Shown: positions 46,467 to 56,572, counted from the first letter of the stretch. The stretch: DNA of 64,000 nucleotides from Falsirhodobacter flavus (GCA_029846755.1 JARWBI010000005.1:1-64000), one strand, 5' to 3'. Notes: generated by a model from the letters alone, not told the origin. Numbers and translations: made by a program.

Positions 46467-46828
46467 AACGGCTTGCGATCATCCTCGCCTTGGCGGCATC
46501 CCCTGCCAGCGCCTACATCACCAAGGAAGGTTACTTCGTCGAAGGCGACGCGCAGCGCTTCCATGTGCGGTACGAGCCCGGCTCGGCAGCGCGCGACTAC
46601 TGGTGCGCGGCGGGGCAGTTCATCGACAACTATCTTGGGATGTTGCCGACGACCGACATCTACCGCATCTCTCCGCGTCCCTTGGCGCGCGGAGAGGGGA
46701 TGACCTTCTCGCTTTCCGCCGAAGGGGCGTTCCCGGAAACCGGGGTCGCGATCTTCCCGGCATCCGACCATATGTCCGCCGGTTTCGCAGCCGCGCTTTG
46801 CCCCGAGCCCTTCCGCCGTCTTCGGTGA
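46463..46828 (+). CDS. Small exported protein coupled to rpoD
   Basis: A 121-residue protein with signal peptide [17 protein letters not shown]. The mature part ([51 protein letters not shown]) has two cysteines that may pair. Unknown family. Its ATG overlaps the rpoD stop (ATGA), and its own stop overlaps the yjbQ start (GTGA), making an unusual chain of couplings behind the primary sigma gene. Confidence 0.7.
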
Positions 46829-47226
46829 TCTTTTCGGTCGAAACCTCCGGGGCGGGTCTTTACGAGATCACGCCCCGGATCGCCGCCTGGGTGCAGGGCG
46901 ACGGGCTGCTGACGCTGTTCGTGAGGCATACGTCAGCCTCGCTGCTGATACAGGAAAACGCCGACCCCGAGGTCCGGACGGATCTGCAAGAGTTCCTCCG
47001 CAGGCTCGTCCCGCCGTCGAACCATCCGGCGATGTCCTATCTGACGCATACCTATGAAGGGCCGGACGACATGCCCGCCCATATCAAGGCGGCGCTGCTT
47101 CCCGTCAGCCTGTCGATCCCGGTCATAGGGGGCAAGCTGGCCTTGGGTCGCTGGCAGGGCATCTATGTCTTCGAACATCGGAGCGCCCCGCATCGCCGCG
47201 AAGTGGTTGCGCATCTGAGTCCCTGA
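46825..47226 (+). CDS. YjbQ family protein (UPF0047)
   Basis: A 133-residue protein of the YjbQ family (secondary thiamine-phosphate synthase-like enzymes). The motifs RHTSASLLIQENADPEV (25-50 region), then SYLTHTYEGPDDMPAHIKAAL and GRWQGIYVFEHR hold the conserved His, Asp and Glu residues. GTG at 46825 overlaps the preceding stop. True function is unsettled; thiamin-phosphate synthase activity has been reported only as a side activity in E. coli. Confidence 0.85.
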   Translation: MIFSVETSGAGLYEITPRIAAWVQGDGLLTLFVRHTSASLLIQENADPEVRTDLQEFLRRLVPPSNHPAMSYLTHTYEGPDDMPAHIKAALLPVSLSIPVIGGKLALGRWQGIYVFEHRSAPHRREVVAHLSP

Positions 47227-47299
47227 CGCCACAATCCCGATCAACATGCGGTGGGTGCGTTTTGACGCTGGCCCAGACCTGCGCTTTGCGGCTAAGGTC

Positions 47300-47308
47300 T
47301 GTGGATAA
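47300..47308 (-). other. DnaA-box consensus match upstream of nrdR
   Basis: TGTGGATAA, a perfect inverse match to TTATCCACA, 49 bases before the nrdR start. NrdR controls ribonucleotide reductase genes, so DnaA input would be sensible, but one box proves little. Confidence 0.3.
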
Positions 47309-47356
47309 CAGCGGGGACAACCCCTGTATCTGATTGGGACAGTTCAGGAGACGGCG

Positions 47357-47824
47357 ATGCGCTGCCCGTTTTGCGGAAATATCGACACGCAGGTGAAGGA
47401 CAGCCGCCCGGCCGAGGATCATGTATCCATCCGCCGCCGCCGCTTCTGCCCGGCCTGCGGCGGGCGGTTCACCACATATGAGCGGGTGCAGCTTCGCGAT
47501 CTGGTCGTCATCAAATCCAGCGGCAAGCGCGAGGATTTCGACCGCAGCAAGCTGGAACGGTCCATCCGTATCGCAATGCAGAAACGCCCGGTGGAGCCTG
47601 AACGGATCGATCAGATGATCTCGGGCATCGTGCGGCGTCTGGAATCGCTGGGCGATACCGACATCCCGTCGAAAGTCATCGGCGAGATCGTCATGGAAAG
47701 CCTCGCCCGGATCGACACGGTGGGGTATGTCCGTTTCGCAAGCGTTTACAAGAACTTCCAGGCGGCGGGGGACTTCGACAAGTTCGTGGCCGAACTGCGC
47801 CCCAGCACCATAGCGGAAGAGTGA
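47357..47824 (+). CDS. nrdR: Transcriptional repressor NrdR
   Basis: A 155-residue repressor of ribonucleotide reductase genes. The N-terminal zinc ribbon uses Cys3, Cys6, Cys31 and Cys34 (CPFCGN and FCPACGGRF). The ATP-cone domain follows ([20 protein letters not shown]). Full length. Its stop overlaps the ribD GTG start (GTGA), the widespread nrdR-ribD pairing. Confidence 0.96.
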   Translation: MRCPFCGNIDTQVKDSRPAEDHVSIRRRRFCPACGGRFTTYERVQLRDLVVIKSSGKREDFDRSKLERSIRIAMQKRPVEPERIDQMISGIVRRLESLGDTDIPSKVIGEIVMESLARIDTVGYVRFASVYKNFQAAGDFDKFVAELRPSTIAEE

Positions 47825-48903
47825 CCGACGAAATACACATGCGTCACGCGCTGGGCCTTGCCCGGCGCGGTCTTGGGAACGTCTGGCCCAACCCGACCGT
47901 CGGCTGCGTGATCGTCGCGGGGGGCAGGGTGGTCGGGCGCGGCTGGACCCAGCCCGGTGGGCGACCGCATGGCGAGGTGCGGGCGCTGATGCAGGCGGGC
48001 GACTTGGCCCGTGGCGCCACCGCCTATGTCACGCTGGAGCCTTGCGCCCATTACGGCAAGACGCCTCCTTGCGCCAATGCGCTGGTTGCGGCGGGCGTTG
48101 CGCGGGTCGTCAGCGCCGCGACCGACCCCGATCCGCGCGTGGCGGGCAAGGGCCACGCTATCCTGCGCGATGCCGGGATCGAGGTGACCGAGGGCGTGCT
48201 TGGCGATGCCGCTCGCGAACTCAACGCGGGGTTCCTGAAACGCATGACGCGGGGGCTGCCGCTGGTCACGCTGAAACTGGCGGCAACGCTGGACGGGCGC
48301 ATCGCCACCGCTTCGGGCGAAAGCCGCTGGATCACGGGGCCGGAGGCGCGGCGCGCGGTCCATGCGATGCGACTGACCCATGATGCGGTGATGGTCGGGG
48401 CAGGGACGGCGCTGGCCGACGATCCCGACCTGACGGTGCGCGAGATGGGCGCGCCCCGCCAGCCGCTACGGGTGCTTCTGGACAGCAACCTGCGTCATTC
48501 GCCGCAAAGCCGCCTCGGGCGGACGGCAGCGCAGCATCCGGTCTGGATCTTCCATGCGGGGGCTGCCCCCGCCGCCGCACGCAATGCGTGGCGCGAAGCC
48601 GGGGCGCGGCTGTTCGAACTGGGTGAGACGCGCGTGCCCCTGCGCGACGCGTTACACGGCCTTGCGGCCGAGGGCGTCACGCGCGTGCTGAGCGAGGGGG
48701 GCGCGACGATGGCCGCAGCGCTTCTGCGCGAGGAACTCGTGGACGAGCTTGCCGTGTTTTCGGCCGGGAAGATCATCGGCGGCGACGGCGTTCCCGCAAT
48801 CGCCCCGATGGCGCTGGCCCATCTGGCCGAAGCGCCGCGTTTCCGTCTGCAACAGGTGCAGACGATGGGCGGCGATATCCTGTCGCGCTGGCGTTACCAG
48901 TGA
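47821..48903 (+). CDS. ribD: Bifunctional riboflavin deaminase/reductase
   Basis: A 360-residue RibD. The N-terminal cytidine-deaminase-like domain binds zinc through HGEVRAL and [11 protein letters not shown] (about 45-85). The C-terminal reductase starts near 145 ([21 protein letters not shown]) and has the NADPH region [11 protein letters not shown] and [12 protein letters not shown]. It carries out steps two and three of riboflavin synthesis. No FMN riboswitch was found upstream, as expected for an internal operon gene. Start GTG at 47821. Confidence 0.93.
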   Translation: MTDEIHMRHALGLARRGLGNVWPNPTVGCVIVAGGRVVGRGWTQPGGRPHGEVRALMQAGDLARGATAYVTLEPCAHYGKTPPCANALVAAGVARVVSAATDPDPRVAGKGHAILRDAGIEVTEGVLGDAARELNAGFLKRMTRGLPLVTLKLAATLDGRIATASGESRWITGPEARRAVHAMRLTHDAVMVGAGTALADDPDLTVREMGAPRQPLRVLLDSNLRHSPQSRLGRTAAQHPVWIFHAGAAPAAARNAWREAGARLFELGETRVPLRDALHGLAAEGVTRVLSEGGATMAAALLREELVDELAVFSAGKIIGGDGVPAIAPMALAHLAEAPRFRLQQVQTMGGDILSRWRYQ

Positions 48904-49316
48904 CCCGTGTTCTCCATCGAGGACCACGGCTCGGCCGGTGCGAGGGCGTCGCCCTTCTGTAGCAGCTCGATCGAGATGTTGTCGGGGCTGCGCACGAAGG
49001 CCATGTGCCCGTCGCGCGGCGGGCGGTTGATCGTCACGCCATTGGCCTGCAAATGGGCGCAAAGCGCATAGATGTCGTCGCATTCATAAGCCAGATGGCC
49101 GAAATGGCGGCTGTCCGAGGGCAGCCCGTCGTCGCCGTCCCAGTTGTAGGTCAGCTCCACCGGCGTTTCGTGCTGGCCCGGCGCGGCCATGAAGACCAGC
49201 GTGAACCGACCGCCCTCGCTGTCGCGGCGGCGGATCTCTTCCAGCCCCAGAAGATTGAAGAACGCGATGCTCGCGTCGAGGTCTTTGACCCTGACCATCG
49301 TGTGAAGGTATTTCAT
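48894..49316 (-). CDS. gloA: Lactoylglutathione lyase (glyoxalase I)
   Basis: A 140-residue VOC-fold enzyme removing methylglyoxal as its glutathione adduct. Metal ligands are visible at His5 (YLHTMVRV), Glu54 (VELTYNWD), His74 (HFGHLAYEC) and Glu117 (SIELLQKG), the pattern of bacterial Ni-type GloA. It converges on ribD with a ten-base overlap and lies downstream of folA. Confidence 0.9.
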   Translation of the reverse strand: MKYLHTMVRVKDLDASIAFFNLLGLEEIRRRDSEGGRFTLVFMAAPGQHETPVELTYNWDGDDGLPSDSRHFGHLAYECDDIYALCAHLQANGVTINRPPRDGHMAFVRSPDNISIELLQKGDALAPAEPWSSMENTGHW

Positions 49317-49340
49317 GGTGGTCTCCTTTCGTCTGGGAAG

Positions 49341-49841
49341 CTAATGCCCGCCGCCAGATTTCCAAACGCCGCGTCGCAGGTATTCGACGGCGGTGCAGGG
49401 CGGGTCCGCGGCGCGCAGCGGGGTGCTGCCGATCCGCACCCAGTCATCGGGGTCCAGCGGCGGGAAAAAGGTGTCGGCATCCGGAACGTCGATATCCACC
49501 TCGGTCACCAGCAGGCGGTCCGCCATGGGCAGGAACGCGGAATAGATCGCCGCTCCGCCGATGGCATAGATGCGGCGGTATCCGCGATCCCCGGCGGCGC
49601 GAATCGCATCCTCGGGGGTGGGGAAAACGTCAGGCCCCTCCATCGTGGTCGACACGACCAGATTGAGCCTGTCCTTCAGCGGCTTGAACGGAAGACTGTC
49701 CCATGTGCGCCGCCCCATGATGACGGCCCCGCCCAGCGTCTCGCGTTTGAAGAAGGCCAGATCCTCCGGGGCGCGCCAGGGGATGTCGTTGCCCCGTCCG
49801 ATGGCCCCGTTCCGGGCGCGCGCGACGATGATGCTTATCAT
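49341..49841 (-). CDS. folA: Dihydrofolate reductase
   Basis: A 166-residue DHFR. The active-site acid is Asp27 in [13 protein letters not shown], followed by [15 protein letters not shown] (NADPH region) and [13 protein letters not shown]. It recycles the dihydrofolate made by thymidylate synthase, whose gene overlaps it by four bases upstream; the pair is a classical operon. Confidence 0.95.
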   Translation of the reverse strand: MISIIVARARNGAIGRGNDIPWRAPEDLAFFKRETLGGAVIMGRRTWDSLPFKPLKDRLNLVVSTTMEGPDVFPTPEDAIRAAGDRGYRRIYAIGGAAIYSAFLPMADRLLVTEVDIDVPDADTFFPPLDPDDWVRIGSTPLRAADPPCTAVEYLRRGVWKSGGGH

Positions 49842-50620
49842 ACCGCCACCGGAGCGCGGATCGCAGGATCGGGGTCGTAGTCCAGAAACTCGAAATCCTC
49901 GTATCGGAAATCGAAGATCGAGCCGACCTCGCGGCGGATGCGAAGCTTCGGCAGCGGTTTCGGGCTGCGGGAAAGCTGGGTCTGCACCTGTTCCAGATGG
50001 TTGGAATAGATATGTGCGTCGCCGATGGAATGGATGAACTCGCCGGGTTCATACCCCGTGACATGCGCCAGCATCGCCAAAAGCAGCGCATAGGAAGCGA
50101 TGTTGAACGGAACGCCCAGGAACATGTCCGCCGACCGCTGATAGAGTTGCAGATGCAGCCGTCCGCCAAGGATGCGCACCTGCCACAGCGTATGGCAGGG
50201 CGGCAGCGCCATCTGCGAGACTTCGGCCGGGTTCCAGGCTGACACGATCAGCCGCCGGCTGTCGGGCGTGCGGCGGATCGCGTCCACAAGGGTCGCGATC
50301 TGGTCGACCCCGCCGGTGAAGTCGCGCCACTGTCGGCCATAGACAGGGCCGAGATCGCCATTCTCGTCCGCCCATTCATCCCAGATGGAGACGCCGTTCT
50401 CCTTCAGATAGCGGATGTTGGTGTCGCCCGACAGAAACCACAGCAGCTCGTGCACGATCGACCGCAGATGCAGCTTCTTCGTCGTCACCAGCGGAAAGCC
50501 GTCCGCAAGATCGTATCGCGCCTGCAATCCGAAGTGCGAAAGGGTTCCCGTTCCCGTCCGGTCGGACGAGGCGATGCCCTGCGTCAGAACGGTCCGAAGC
50601 GCGTCGTGATACTGCTTCAT
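49838..50620 (-). CDS. thyA: Thymidylate synthase
   Basis: A 260-residue ThyA. The nucleophile is Cys142 in [10 protein letters not shown]-terminal [14 protein letters not shown] holds the phosphate-binding Arg, and [14 protein letters not shown] and [13 protein letters not shown] are family segments. ATG at 50620 gives the normal start MKQYHDAL; a start 20 codons upstream is rejected. It is translationally coupled to folA. Confidence 0.96.
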   Translation of the reverse strand: MKQYHDALRTVLTQGIASSDRTGTGTLSHFGLQARYDLADGFPLVTTKKLHLRSIVHELLWFLSGDTNIRYLKENGVSIWDEWADENGDLGPVYGRQWRDFTGGVDQIATLVDAIRRTPDSRRLIVSAWNPAEVSQMALPPCHTLWQVRILGGRLHLQLYQRSADMFLGVPFNIASYALLLAMLAHVTGYEPGEFIHSIGDAHIYSNHLEQVQTQLSRSPKPLPKLRIRREVGSIFDFRYEDFEFLDYDPDPAIRAPVAV

Positions 50621-50738
50621 GTCGAAGCCCCCTTTCTTGTCGTGCCGACGAGTCTTACGGGCGCTTGGGGTCGCTGCCAAGTGGCCCGGCGCGTCCGGCG
50701 CGCTAGCTGTTGGTCGTCATCATACCGGAGGTTCCCCC

Positions 50739-51041
50739 ATGATCCGCATCGCCGCCCTTGCCTCGCTTCTTGCCGGTCCCGCGCTTGCCCAGGTCCCGTC
50801 CACGATCATGGTGCCGCATTACATGGCGCCTTATGTCGCCTATGTCGGGGTCGGCGGCGGATCCTATACCGTCAACACCGTTCCGGGTTTCATCTCGGCG
50901 CAAGAGGCGGCGCGGATCATCCAGCCGTTCTGCGCAGCGGGCGGCACGCTTGCCCATGCCCGCGTCGAACAGGACACGCGGCTCGTAACCGACGGTGTCA
51001 CGGGCGAGATGCTGCTCTCGCGCCGGGTCACATGTCGCTGA
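50739..51041 (+). CDS. Small exported protein
   Basis: A 100-residue protein with signal peptide MIRIAALASLLAGPALA. The mature chain (VPHYMAPYVAYVGVGGGSYTV, then FCAAGGTLAHARVEQDTRLVT and LLSRRVTCR) is beta-like with two cysteines. No recognised family. It is divergent from thyA and overlaps the DUF1810 gene by ten bases, so it probably heads a three-gene operon with it and the ArsC-like gene. Confidence 0.68.
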   Translation: MIRIAALASLLAGPALAQVPSTIMVPHYMAPYVAYVGVGGGSYTVNTVPGFISAQEAARIIQPFCAAGGTLAHARVEQDTRLVTDGVTGEMLLSRRVTCR

Positions 51042-51439
51042 CACGCTTCACCAAGGCGCAGGAGGGCGTGTGGCCCACGGCGCTGGCCGAACTTCGGGCA
51101 GGGCAGAAGGAAACCCACTGGATGTGGTTCATCTTTCCCCAGCTTCGGGGATTGGGCCGCAGCGAGACGGCACGCTTCTACGGCATAGCCGATATGGCCG
51201 AGGCGCGCGCCTATCTGGCCGACCCCGTGCTTGGCCCCCGGCTGGCAGAGGCGGCCGCGGCGGTGCTGGCCCACCCCGGCCCCGCGGACCGCATCATGGG
51301 GCATGTCGATGCGCTGAAGTTGCGATCCTCGGCCACGCTTTTCGCTGCCGCAGGGGGCGGCGATGTGTTTGAACGCGTGCTTGCGCAGTTCTATGATGGC
51401 CCCGACCCCGCAACCCTTTCGCTGATCGAGACATCATGA
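51032..51439 (+). CDS. DUF1810 family protein
   Basis: A 135-residue protein matching DUF1810: RFTKAQEGVWPTALAELRAGQK, then HWMWFIFPQLRGLGRS, ending with the Phe- and Asp-rich FERVLAQFYDGPDPATL. These proteins relate to calpastatin-like or macro-domain-associated families of uncertain role. ATG at 51032 lies within the end of the preceding exported protein gene; the stop overlaps the next gene as ATGA. Confidence 0.85.
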   Translation: MSLTRFTKAQEGVWPTALAELRAGQKETHWMWFIFPQLRGLGRSETARFYGIADMAEARAYLADPVLGPRLAEAAAAVLAHPGPADRIMGHVDALKLRSSATLFAAAGGGDVFERVLAQFYDGPDPATLSLIETS

Positions 51440-51753
51440 TCCTTTACGGCATATCCACCTGCGACACCTGCAAGAAGGCGCTGAAGGCGCTCGACGGTCG
51501 CGCGACCTTCCGCGACGTGCGGGCCGACCCGCTGACCGAGGCCGAGATCGCCGAGCTCGTGGCTGAGTTCGGAGATGTGATCGTGAACCGCCAGTCGACC
51601 ACCTGGCGCGGCCTGTCCGACTGGCTGAAGGCGTCGGAACCCGAGGCCCAGATCGCCGCGCAGCCGACATTGATGAAACGCCCGGTCATCCGCGACGGCG
51701 ATGCGCTGCATCTGGGATGGGGCGCGGACGTGCAGGCGAAACTGGGCGTCTGA
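51436..51753 (+). CDS. ArsC/Spx-family thioredoxin-fold protein
   Basis: A 105-residue protein with the CxxC at Cys9-Cys12 (YGISTCDTCKKAL). It has the ArsC-fold body DVIVNRQSTTWRGLSDWLK and the cis-Pro region TLMKRPVIRDGDALHLG. It is most like the YffB branch. Arsenate reduction is not implied because no ars genes are nearby; a redox or glutathione-dependent role is more likely. Confidence 0.83.
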   Translation: MILYGISTCDTCKKALKALDGRATFRDVRADPLTEAEIAELVAEFGDVIVNRQSTTWRGLSDWLKASEPEAQIAAQPTLMKRPVIRDGDALHLGWGADVQAKLGV

Positions 51754-51761
51754 AAAGCGAA

Positions 51762-51785
51762 CGACCCGCCGGGCAGGGCGGGTCG
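51762..51785 (-). terminator. Rho-independent terminator of the cold-shock gene
   Basis: CGACCCGCC and GGCGGGTCG make a nine-base stem with a six-base loop. On the minus strand it is followed by TTCGCTTTT, so it ends the cold-shock transcript. It may also stop the convergent ArsC-like operon. Confidence 0.7.
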
Positions 51786-51805
51786 CTCGTCGTCTTGGGC
51801 TTCGA

Positions 51806-52012
51806 TCAGAGAAGGCGCAGATCGCCGGCCGAGGCGCGACCGTCGCGGCCCGACTGCAGTTCGTAGCCGATCTTCTGGTTGTCGTTCAGCCCTTTCAGCC
51901 CGGCCCGTTCCACAGCCGAGATGTGGACGAACACGTCCTTGCCGCCATCGTCCGGCGCAATGAAGCCGAAGCCTTTGGTGCTGTTAAACCATTTTACGGT
52001 GCCCGTCGGCAT
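51806..52012 (-). CDS. Cold-shock protein (CspA family)
   Basis: A 68-residue single-domain cold-shock protein with RNP1 KGFGFIAPD and RNP2 VFVHISAVE. It binds single-stranded nucleic acid. The sequence starts MPTGTVKWFNSTKGFG. The ATG follows GAAGGAGAG. The region upstream (52013-52229) is long and may encode a structured leader as in other csp genes; no clear promoter was read. Confidence 0.95.
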   Translation of the reverse strand: MPTGTVKWFNSTKGFGFIAPDDGGKDVFVHISAVERAGLKGLNDNQKIGYELQSGRDGRASAGDLRLL

Positions 52013-52229
52013 GCCGTCTCTCCTTCATCAGTCCCCCCGCTGCGAGATTGCCACGGGACGTGCAGCCAGGTCCTCCGCGTGCTGCCTTGAATCAGGGAAG
52101 CGTCAGAACGTCTGTTGTCACGCGAAAAAGGATGCCCAAAGGAAAACGAAAATCAAGCAGGATGATAACAGAGGGCGGATGCAGCGGATTTATTTGCAAA
52201 ATGCACAATATCACCGTCAAAATACGGGC

Positions 52230-52258
52230 TTGAAGCTGCCCGGCGAATAAGGTTAGAC
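52230..52258 (+). promoter_or_regulatory. Promoter of tRNA-Ser
   Basis: TTGAAG at 52230-52235, a 17-base spacer, and TTAGAC at 52253-52258, ending ten bases before the tRNA. Confidence 0.6.
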
Positions 52259-52268
52259 ACCCGCCTAC

Positions 52269-52358
52269 GGACAGGTGGCCGAGTGGTCGAAGGCGCACGC
52301 CTGGAAAGTGTGTAGGCGGGGAACCGTCTCGAGGGTTCGAATCCCTCTCTGTCCGCCA
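52269..52358 (+). tRNA. tRNA-Ser (anticodon GGA)
   Basis: A 90-base class II tRNA. Acceptor GGACAGG pairs with TCTGTCC, the anticodon stem CACGC/GTGTG encloses CTGGAAA with anticodon GGA, and a long variable arm follows (TAGGCGGGGAACCGTCTC). The T-arm is GAGGG/CCCTC. The discriminator is G, and CCA is encoded at 52356-52358. Confidence 0.95.
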
Positions 52359-52696
52359 TCATCATCGCATCCGGTATCGACGGCGCGCCACCATCGGCGC
52401 GCATTTGGCATCTATGAATCGGCGGCATGCGACTGTATGCTGAAAGCGTCTCGAAAGGATTCGCCGCAGCGCAGAATCATCTTGCAGGACCGCTTCGCCC
52501 TGCTGCGCAACACCGAAGGCGCTTCGGGCTTTTCCCCCAACGATTTCAACAGCCCTGCGCGCGGGTGCAAATTCGTCTTGTCAATGGGCCGGTTTGTCCA
52601 AGTCGTTCATTGACCATGGCACGGGCAGGGGATACATGGGGCGCAGCAACTTATCGCGCGTGCCGAAAGAAGGCCCGCTGGCCGAAGGAGCCACTC
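52359..52696. other. Leader region of the nuo operon
   Basis: About 340 bases without a supportable gene between tRNA-Ser and nuoA. It should contain the nuo promoter. TTGTCA at about 52578 is the best -35 candidate, but no convincing -10 follows at 16-18 bases. A GGCC-CGCT-GGCC hairpin lies immediately before the nuoA ribosome site. Confidence 0.5.
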
Positions 52697-53062
52697 GTGG
52701 ACGATCTTCTCCGAGAGTATTTCCCGATCATCATCTTCCTCGCGATCATCGTCGCGCTCGGCCTCGTGCTGATGCTGGCGGCGGTGGTTCTGGCAGTCCG
52801 CAACCCGGATGCCGAGAAGGTGTCGGCCTATGAATGCGGGTTCAACGCCTTTGACGACGCGCGGATGAAGTTCGACGTCCGGTTCTATCTCGTCTCCATC
52901 CTGTTCATCATCTTCGACCTCGAGGTCGCGTTCCTGTTCCCATGGGCGGTCGCCTTCGGGGATCTGTCGATGGTCGCCTTCTGGTCGATGATGGTCTTCC
53001 TTGGCGTCCTGACCGTCGGCTTCGTCTATGAATGGAAGAAGGGGGCGCTGGAATGGGCGTGA
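52697..53062 (+). CDS. nuoA: NADH-quinone oxidoreductase subunit A
   Basis: A 121-residue membrane subunit of complex I with three helices. The start is GTG at 52697 ([19 protein letters not shown]), eight to ten bases after AAGGAG. The conserved [26 protein letters not shown] loop sits between helices 1 and 2, and [14 protein letters not shown] is in helix 2. It opens the nuo operon and overlaps nuoB by ten bases. Confidence 0.95.
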   Translation: MDDLLREYFPIIIFLAIIVALGLVLMLAAVVLAVRNPDAEKVSAYECGFNAFDDARMKFDVRFYLVSILFIIFDLEVAFLFPWAVAFGDLSMVAFWSMMVFLGVLTVGFVYEWKKGALEWA

Positions 53063-53586
53063 TCACATCTGCGAACCATGCGGGGGCCGATCCGGAATTC
53101 GCCACGCAGAAGCTGAATGCCGAACTTCAGGACAAGGGCTTCCTGCTCACCTCGACCGAGGATATCATCAACTGGGCGCGCACCGGCTCGCTGCACTGGA
53201 TGACCTTCGGCCTGGCCTGCTGCGCGGTCGAGATGATCCAGATGTCGATGCCGCGCTATGACATCGAACGCTTCGGCAGCGCGCCGCGCGCCTCGCCGCG
53301 CCAGTCGGACCTGATGATCGTCGCGGGCACGCTGACCAACAAGATGGCACCGGCGCTGCGCAAGGTCTATGACCAGATGCCCGAGCCGCGTTATGTCATC
53401 TCGATGGGCAGCTGCGCCAATGGCGGCGGCTACTATCACTACAGCTATTCGGTGGTGCGGGGCTGTGACCGCGTGGTTCCGGTGGACGTCTATGTTCCCG
53501 GCTGCCCGCCCACGGCCGAGGCGCTGCTTTACGGCATTCTTCAGTTGCAGCGGAAGATCCGCCGCACCGGCACCCTGACCCGGTAA
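53053..53586 (+). CDS. nuoB: NADH-quinone oxidoreductase subunit B
   Basis: A 177-residue peripheral-arm subunit that carries the terminal cluster N2. Its four cysteines are the tandem pair in [16 protein letters not shown] and [11 protein letters not shown] at 53053 gives [11 protein letters not shown]. It hands electrons to quinone at the interface with NuoD. Overlaps nuoA. Confidence 0.97.
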   Translation: MGVITSANHAGADPEFATQKLNAELQDKGFLLTSTEDIINWARTGSLHWMTFGLACCAVEMIQMSMPRYDIERFGSAPRASPRQSDLMIVAGTLTNKMAPALRKVYDQMPEPRYVISMGSCANGGGYYHYSYSVVRGCDRVVPVDVYVPGCPPTAEALLYGILQLQRKIRRTGTLTR

Positions 53587-53596
53587 GGAGCGAGTG

Positions 53597-54196
53597 ATGA
53601 GTGAAGCCCTGACCGAACTTGGCGCCCATATCGCCTCGCGCTGTTCCGATGCCGTGCTTGGCCAGAAGATCGCCTTTGGCGAGCTGACGCTGGATGCGAC
53701 CGTGGCCGGGATCGTGCCGCTGGTCGATTTCCTGAAGAACGATGCGACCTGCCGCTTCTCGACGCTGGTGGACATCACGGCGGTGGATCATCCCGAACGC
53801 CCCCAGCGGTTCGATGTGGTCTATCATTTCCTGTCGATGTTCCAGAACCACCGCATCCGCGTGAAGGTCGCGCTGCGCGAAGATGAGATGATCCCGTCGC
53901 TGGTCGGCATCCATCCCTCGGCCAACTGGTTCGAGCGGGAGGTGTTCGACATGTTCGGCATCCTGTTCTCGGGGCATCCGGACCTGCGCCGCCTGCTGAC
54001 CGATTACGGCTTCCGCGGCTATCCGCTGCGCAAGGATTTTCCGACCACCGGCTATACCGAGGTCCGCTATGACGAGGCGCAGAAGCGCGTCGTCTACGAG
54101 CCCGTGCGGCTGGTGCAGGAATATCGGCAGTTCGATTTCATGAGCCCGTGGGAAGGGGCCGAGTATATCCTTCCCGGTGACGAGAAGAAGGCGTGA
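53597..54196 (+). CDS. nuoC: NADH-quinone oxidoreductase subunit C
   Basis: A 199-residue 30-kDa-type subunit, separate from NuoD (not the fused enterobacterial form). Signature [15 protein letters not shown], then [42 protein letters not shown] at 53597 follows AAGGAG by six bases; a GTG one codon earlier is possible. The 3' end abuts nuoD. Confidence 0.96.
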   Translation: MSEALTELGAHIASRCSDAVLGQKIAFGELTLDATVAGIVPLVDFLKNDATCRFSTLVDITAVDHPERPQRFDVVYHFLSMFQNHRIRVKVALREDEMIPSLVGIHPSANWFEREVFDMFGILFSGHPDLRRLLTDYGFRGYPLRKDFPTTGYTEVRYDEAQKRVVYEPVRLVQEYRQFDFMSPWEGAEYILPGDEKKA

Positions 54197-54198
54197 GC

Positions 54199-55407
54199 AT
54201 GGACGGCGGCATCAACGACGGTCTTGCGGGCGAACAGAAGATCCGCAACTTCAACATCAACTTCGGCCCGCAGCACCCGGCGGCGCACGGGGTTCTTCGC
54301 CTCGTGCTGGAGCTTGACGGCGAGATCGTGGAACGCTGCGATCCGCATGTCGGCCTGCTGCACCGCGGCACCGAGAAGCTGATGGAGAGCCGGACCTATC
54401 TCCAGAACCTGCCTTATTTCGACCGGCTGGATTATGTGGCGCCTATGAACCAGGAGCATTCCTGGTGCCTTGTGATCGAGAAGCTGACTGGGACGGGCGT
54501 TCCGCGCCGCGCACAGCTGATCCGCGTGCTGTTCTCGGAAATCGGGCGTCTGCTGAACCACCTGATGAACATCACCACCGGCGCGATGGACGTCGGCGCG
54601 CTGACCCCGCCGCTGTGGGGCTTCACCGCGCGCGAAGAACTGATGGTGTTCTATGAACGCGCCTGCGGTGCGCGTCTGCACGCCGCCTATTTCCGTCCCG
54701 GCGGTGTCCATCAGGACCTTCCGACGAAGCTGATCGATGATATCGACGTCTGGTGCGACAAGTTCCCGGCGCTGGTCGACAATATCGACGAGCTGCTGAC
54801 CGAGAACCGCATCTTCAAGCAGCGCACGGTGGATATCGCCGTCGTCTCGCAACAGGAAGTGCTCGACTGGGCGTTCTCGGGCGTGATGGCACGGGGATCG
54901 GGCATGGCGTGGGACCTGCGCCGCTCGCAGCCCTACGAATGCTATGACGAGTTCGACTTCCACATCCCGGTCGGCAAGAACGGCGACTGCTACGACCGCT
55001 ATCTGTGCCGTATGGCCGAAATGCGCGAGTCGACCAAGATCATCAAGCAATGCTGCGCCAAGCTGCGGGCCGAACCGGGTGACGTGCTGGCGCGCGGCAA
55101 GATCACCCCGCCGAAACGGGGCGAGATGAAGACCTCGATGGAAGCGCTGATCCATCACTTCAAACTCTACACCGAAGGCTTCCACGTCCCGGCGGGCGAG
55201 GTCTATGCCGCGGTCGAGGCGCCGAAGGGCGAATTCGGCGTCTATCTCGTGGCCGATGGCACCAATAAACCCTACCGCGCCAAGATCCGCGCGCCGGGCT
55301 ATCCGCATCTTCAGGCGATGGATCACCTCGCCAAGGGCCACCAACTTGCCGACGTTTCGGCCATCATCGCCACGATGGACATCGTGTTCGGGGAGATCGA
55401 CCGCTAA
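54199..55407 (+). CDS. nuoD: NADH-quinone oxidoreductase subunit D
   Basis: A 402-residue 49-kDa-type subunit forming the quinone site with NuoB. Signature [22 protein letters not shown] and [12 protein letters not shown]. The chain ends with [10 protein letters not shown]. It is related to [NiFe]-hydrogenase large subunits but lacks their metal cysteines. ATG at 54199; a GTG at 54193 that overlaps the nuoC stop is an alternative. The stop TAA overlaps the nuoE ATG. Confidence 0.96.
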   Translation: MDGGINDGLAGEQKIRNFNINFGPQHPAAHGVLRLVLELDGEIVERCDPHVGLLHRGTEKLMESRTYLQNLPYFDRLDYVAPMNQEHSWCLVIEKLTGTGVPRRAQLIRVLFSEIGRLLNHLMNITTGAMDVGALTPPLWGFTAREELMVFYERACGARLHAAYFRPGGVHQDLPTKLIDDIDVWCDKFPALVDNIDELLTENRIFKQRTVDIAVVSQQEVLDWAFSGVMARGSGMAWDLRRSQPYECYDEFDFHIPVGKNGDCYDRYLCRMAEMRESTKIIKQCCAKLRAEPGDVLARGKITPPKRGEMKTSMEALIHHFKLYTEGFHVPAGEVYAAVEAPKGEFGVYLVADGTNKPYRAKIRAPGYPHLQAMDHLAKGHQLADVSAIIATMDIVFGEIDR

Positions 55408-56336
55408 TGCTCCGCCGCCTGCATCCGATCCAGCCCGAAGGCTTTGCCTTCACGCCAGCGAACCTCGCATGGGCCGAAGGGCAGATCACGAAATACCCCG
55501 AGGGCCGTCAGGCTTCGGCCATCATTCCGCTTCTGTTCCGCGCGCAGGAACAGGAAGGCTGGCTGTCGCGCCCCGCCATCGAATATGTTGCAGACATGCT
55601 GGGCATGGCCCGCATTCGCGCGCTGGAAGTGGCGACGTTCTACTTCATGTTCCAGCTACAACCCGTTGGTTCGGTTGCCCATATCCAGATCTGCGGCACC
55701 ACGTCCTGCATGATCTGCGGGGCCGAGGAGCTTATCGCGGTCTGCAAGGAAAAGATTTCGGCCCAGCCCCATGCGGTGTCCGCCGATGGCAAGTTTTCGT
55801 GGGAAGAAGTCGAATGCCTCGGTTCCTGCACGAACGCGCCTATGATGCAGGTGGGCAAGGATTACTACGAAGACCTGACCCCCGAGGTTCTACGCAACCT
55901 GATCGACCGTTTCGCCGCGGGCGAGGCGCCGCTTCCGGGTCCGCAGAACGGGCGCTATGCGTCCGAGCCGAAGGGCGGGCCGACCAGCCTGACCGAATAT
56001 GTCGAGGGCCGGAACCAGTATAACGGTTCGGTCCATCTGGCGGTGGAGATCGGCGACGTGCTGAAGCGCATCGACGGGACCGAGGTTCCGCTGCGCACCC
56101 CGTGGCAACGCCAGCCCGAAGTGGCCGATGTTCCGCATGACGAGCCGCGCCCCGGCGCAGGTCATCCGGTGGACGAGACCGGCGTGACCACCCAGGAGGC
56201 TCCGGTGAAGCCCGCCGCCGACGTGAACCCCGGCGGCGCGGCCCCCGGTGGCACGGCAACGGCGGAACCGGGACAGCCGGTGGCCGACGATGACAAGGAC
56301 GACGCCACGACCCAACGCGGGAAGGGCGGCGAGTGA
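55407..56336 (+). CDS. nuoE: NADH-quinone oxidoreductase subunit E with long C-terminal tail
   Basis: A 309-residue 24-kDa-type subunit. Residues 1-175 form the thioredoxin-like [2Fe-2S] N1a domain with ligands in CGTTSCMIC and CLGSCTNAP. After about residue 178 comes an extension absent from E. coli NuoE: a short conserved piece ([33 protein letters not shown]), then a disordered Pro/Gly/Asp-rich tail. Rhodobacter NuoE is also known to be extended. The start overlaps the nuoD stop by one base. Confidence 0.94.
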   Translation: MLRRLHPIQPEGFAFTPANLAWAEGQITKYPEGRQASAIIPLLFRAQEQEGWLSRPAIEYVADMLGMARIRALEVATFYFMFQLQPVGSVAHIQICGTTSCMICGAEELIAVCKEKISAQPHAVSADGKFSWEEVECLGSCTNAPMMQVGKDYYEDLTPEVLRNLIDRFAAGEAPLPGPQNGRYASEPKGGPTSLTEYVEGRNQYNGSVHLAVEIGDVLKRIDGTEVPLRTPWQRQPEVADVPHDEPRPGAGHPVDETGVTTQEAPVKPAADVNPGGAAPGGTATAEPGQPVADDDKDDATTQRGKGGE

Positions 56337-56563
56337 CAAGGCGCGCCCCGACCCCCGGTGAACGCAAGGATGCCGCCATGGCGCGGTTCCTCGGGCTGTT
56401 CATCGCGGCGGTCATGATCCTGTGGATCGGGGCGCAATGGCTGGGCGGGCAGATGGGCTGGGAAGCTCGCTATGCCTTCCTGTTCGATATGATCGCGATT
56501 GCTGCCTTTGTCTGGGCACTGGTCGCAACCTGGCGGATCTGGCGCAAGCGCCGGGAGAATTGA
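56333..56563 (+). CDS. DUF5337-like small membrane protein in the nuo operon
   Basis: A 76-residue protein with two helices ([19 protein letters not shown] about 19-37, and [19 protein letters not shown] about 49-67) and basic ends ([22 protein letters not shown]). The GTG start overlaps the nuoE stop (GTGA); ATG at 56378 is an alternative. Uncharacterised genes at this place are known in Rhodobacter nuo operons. An assembly or membrane-arm role is inference. Confidence 0.75.
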   Translation: MTRRAPTPGERKDAAMARFLGLFIAAVMILWIGAQWLGGQMGWEARYAFLFDMIAIAAFVWALVATWRIWRKRREN

Positions 56564-56572
56564 GGGCACAAG

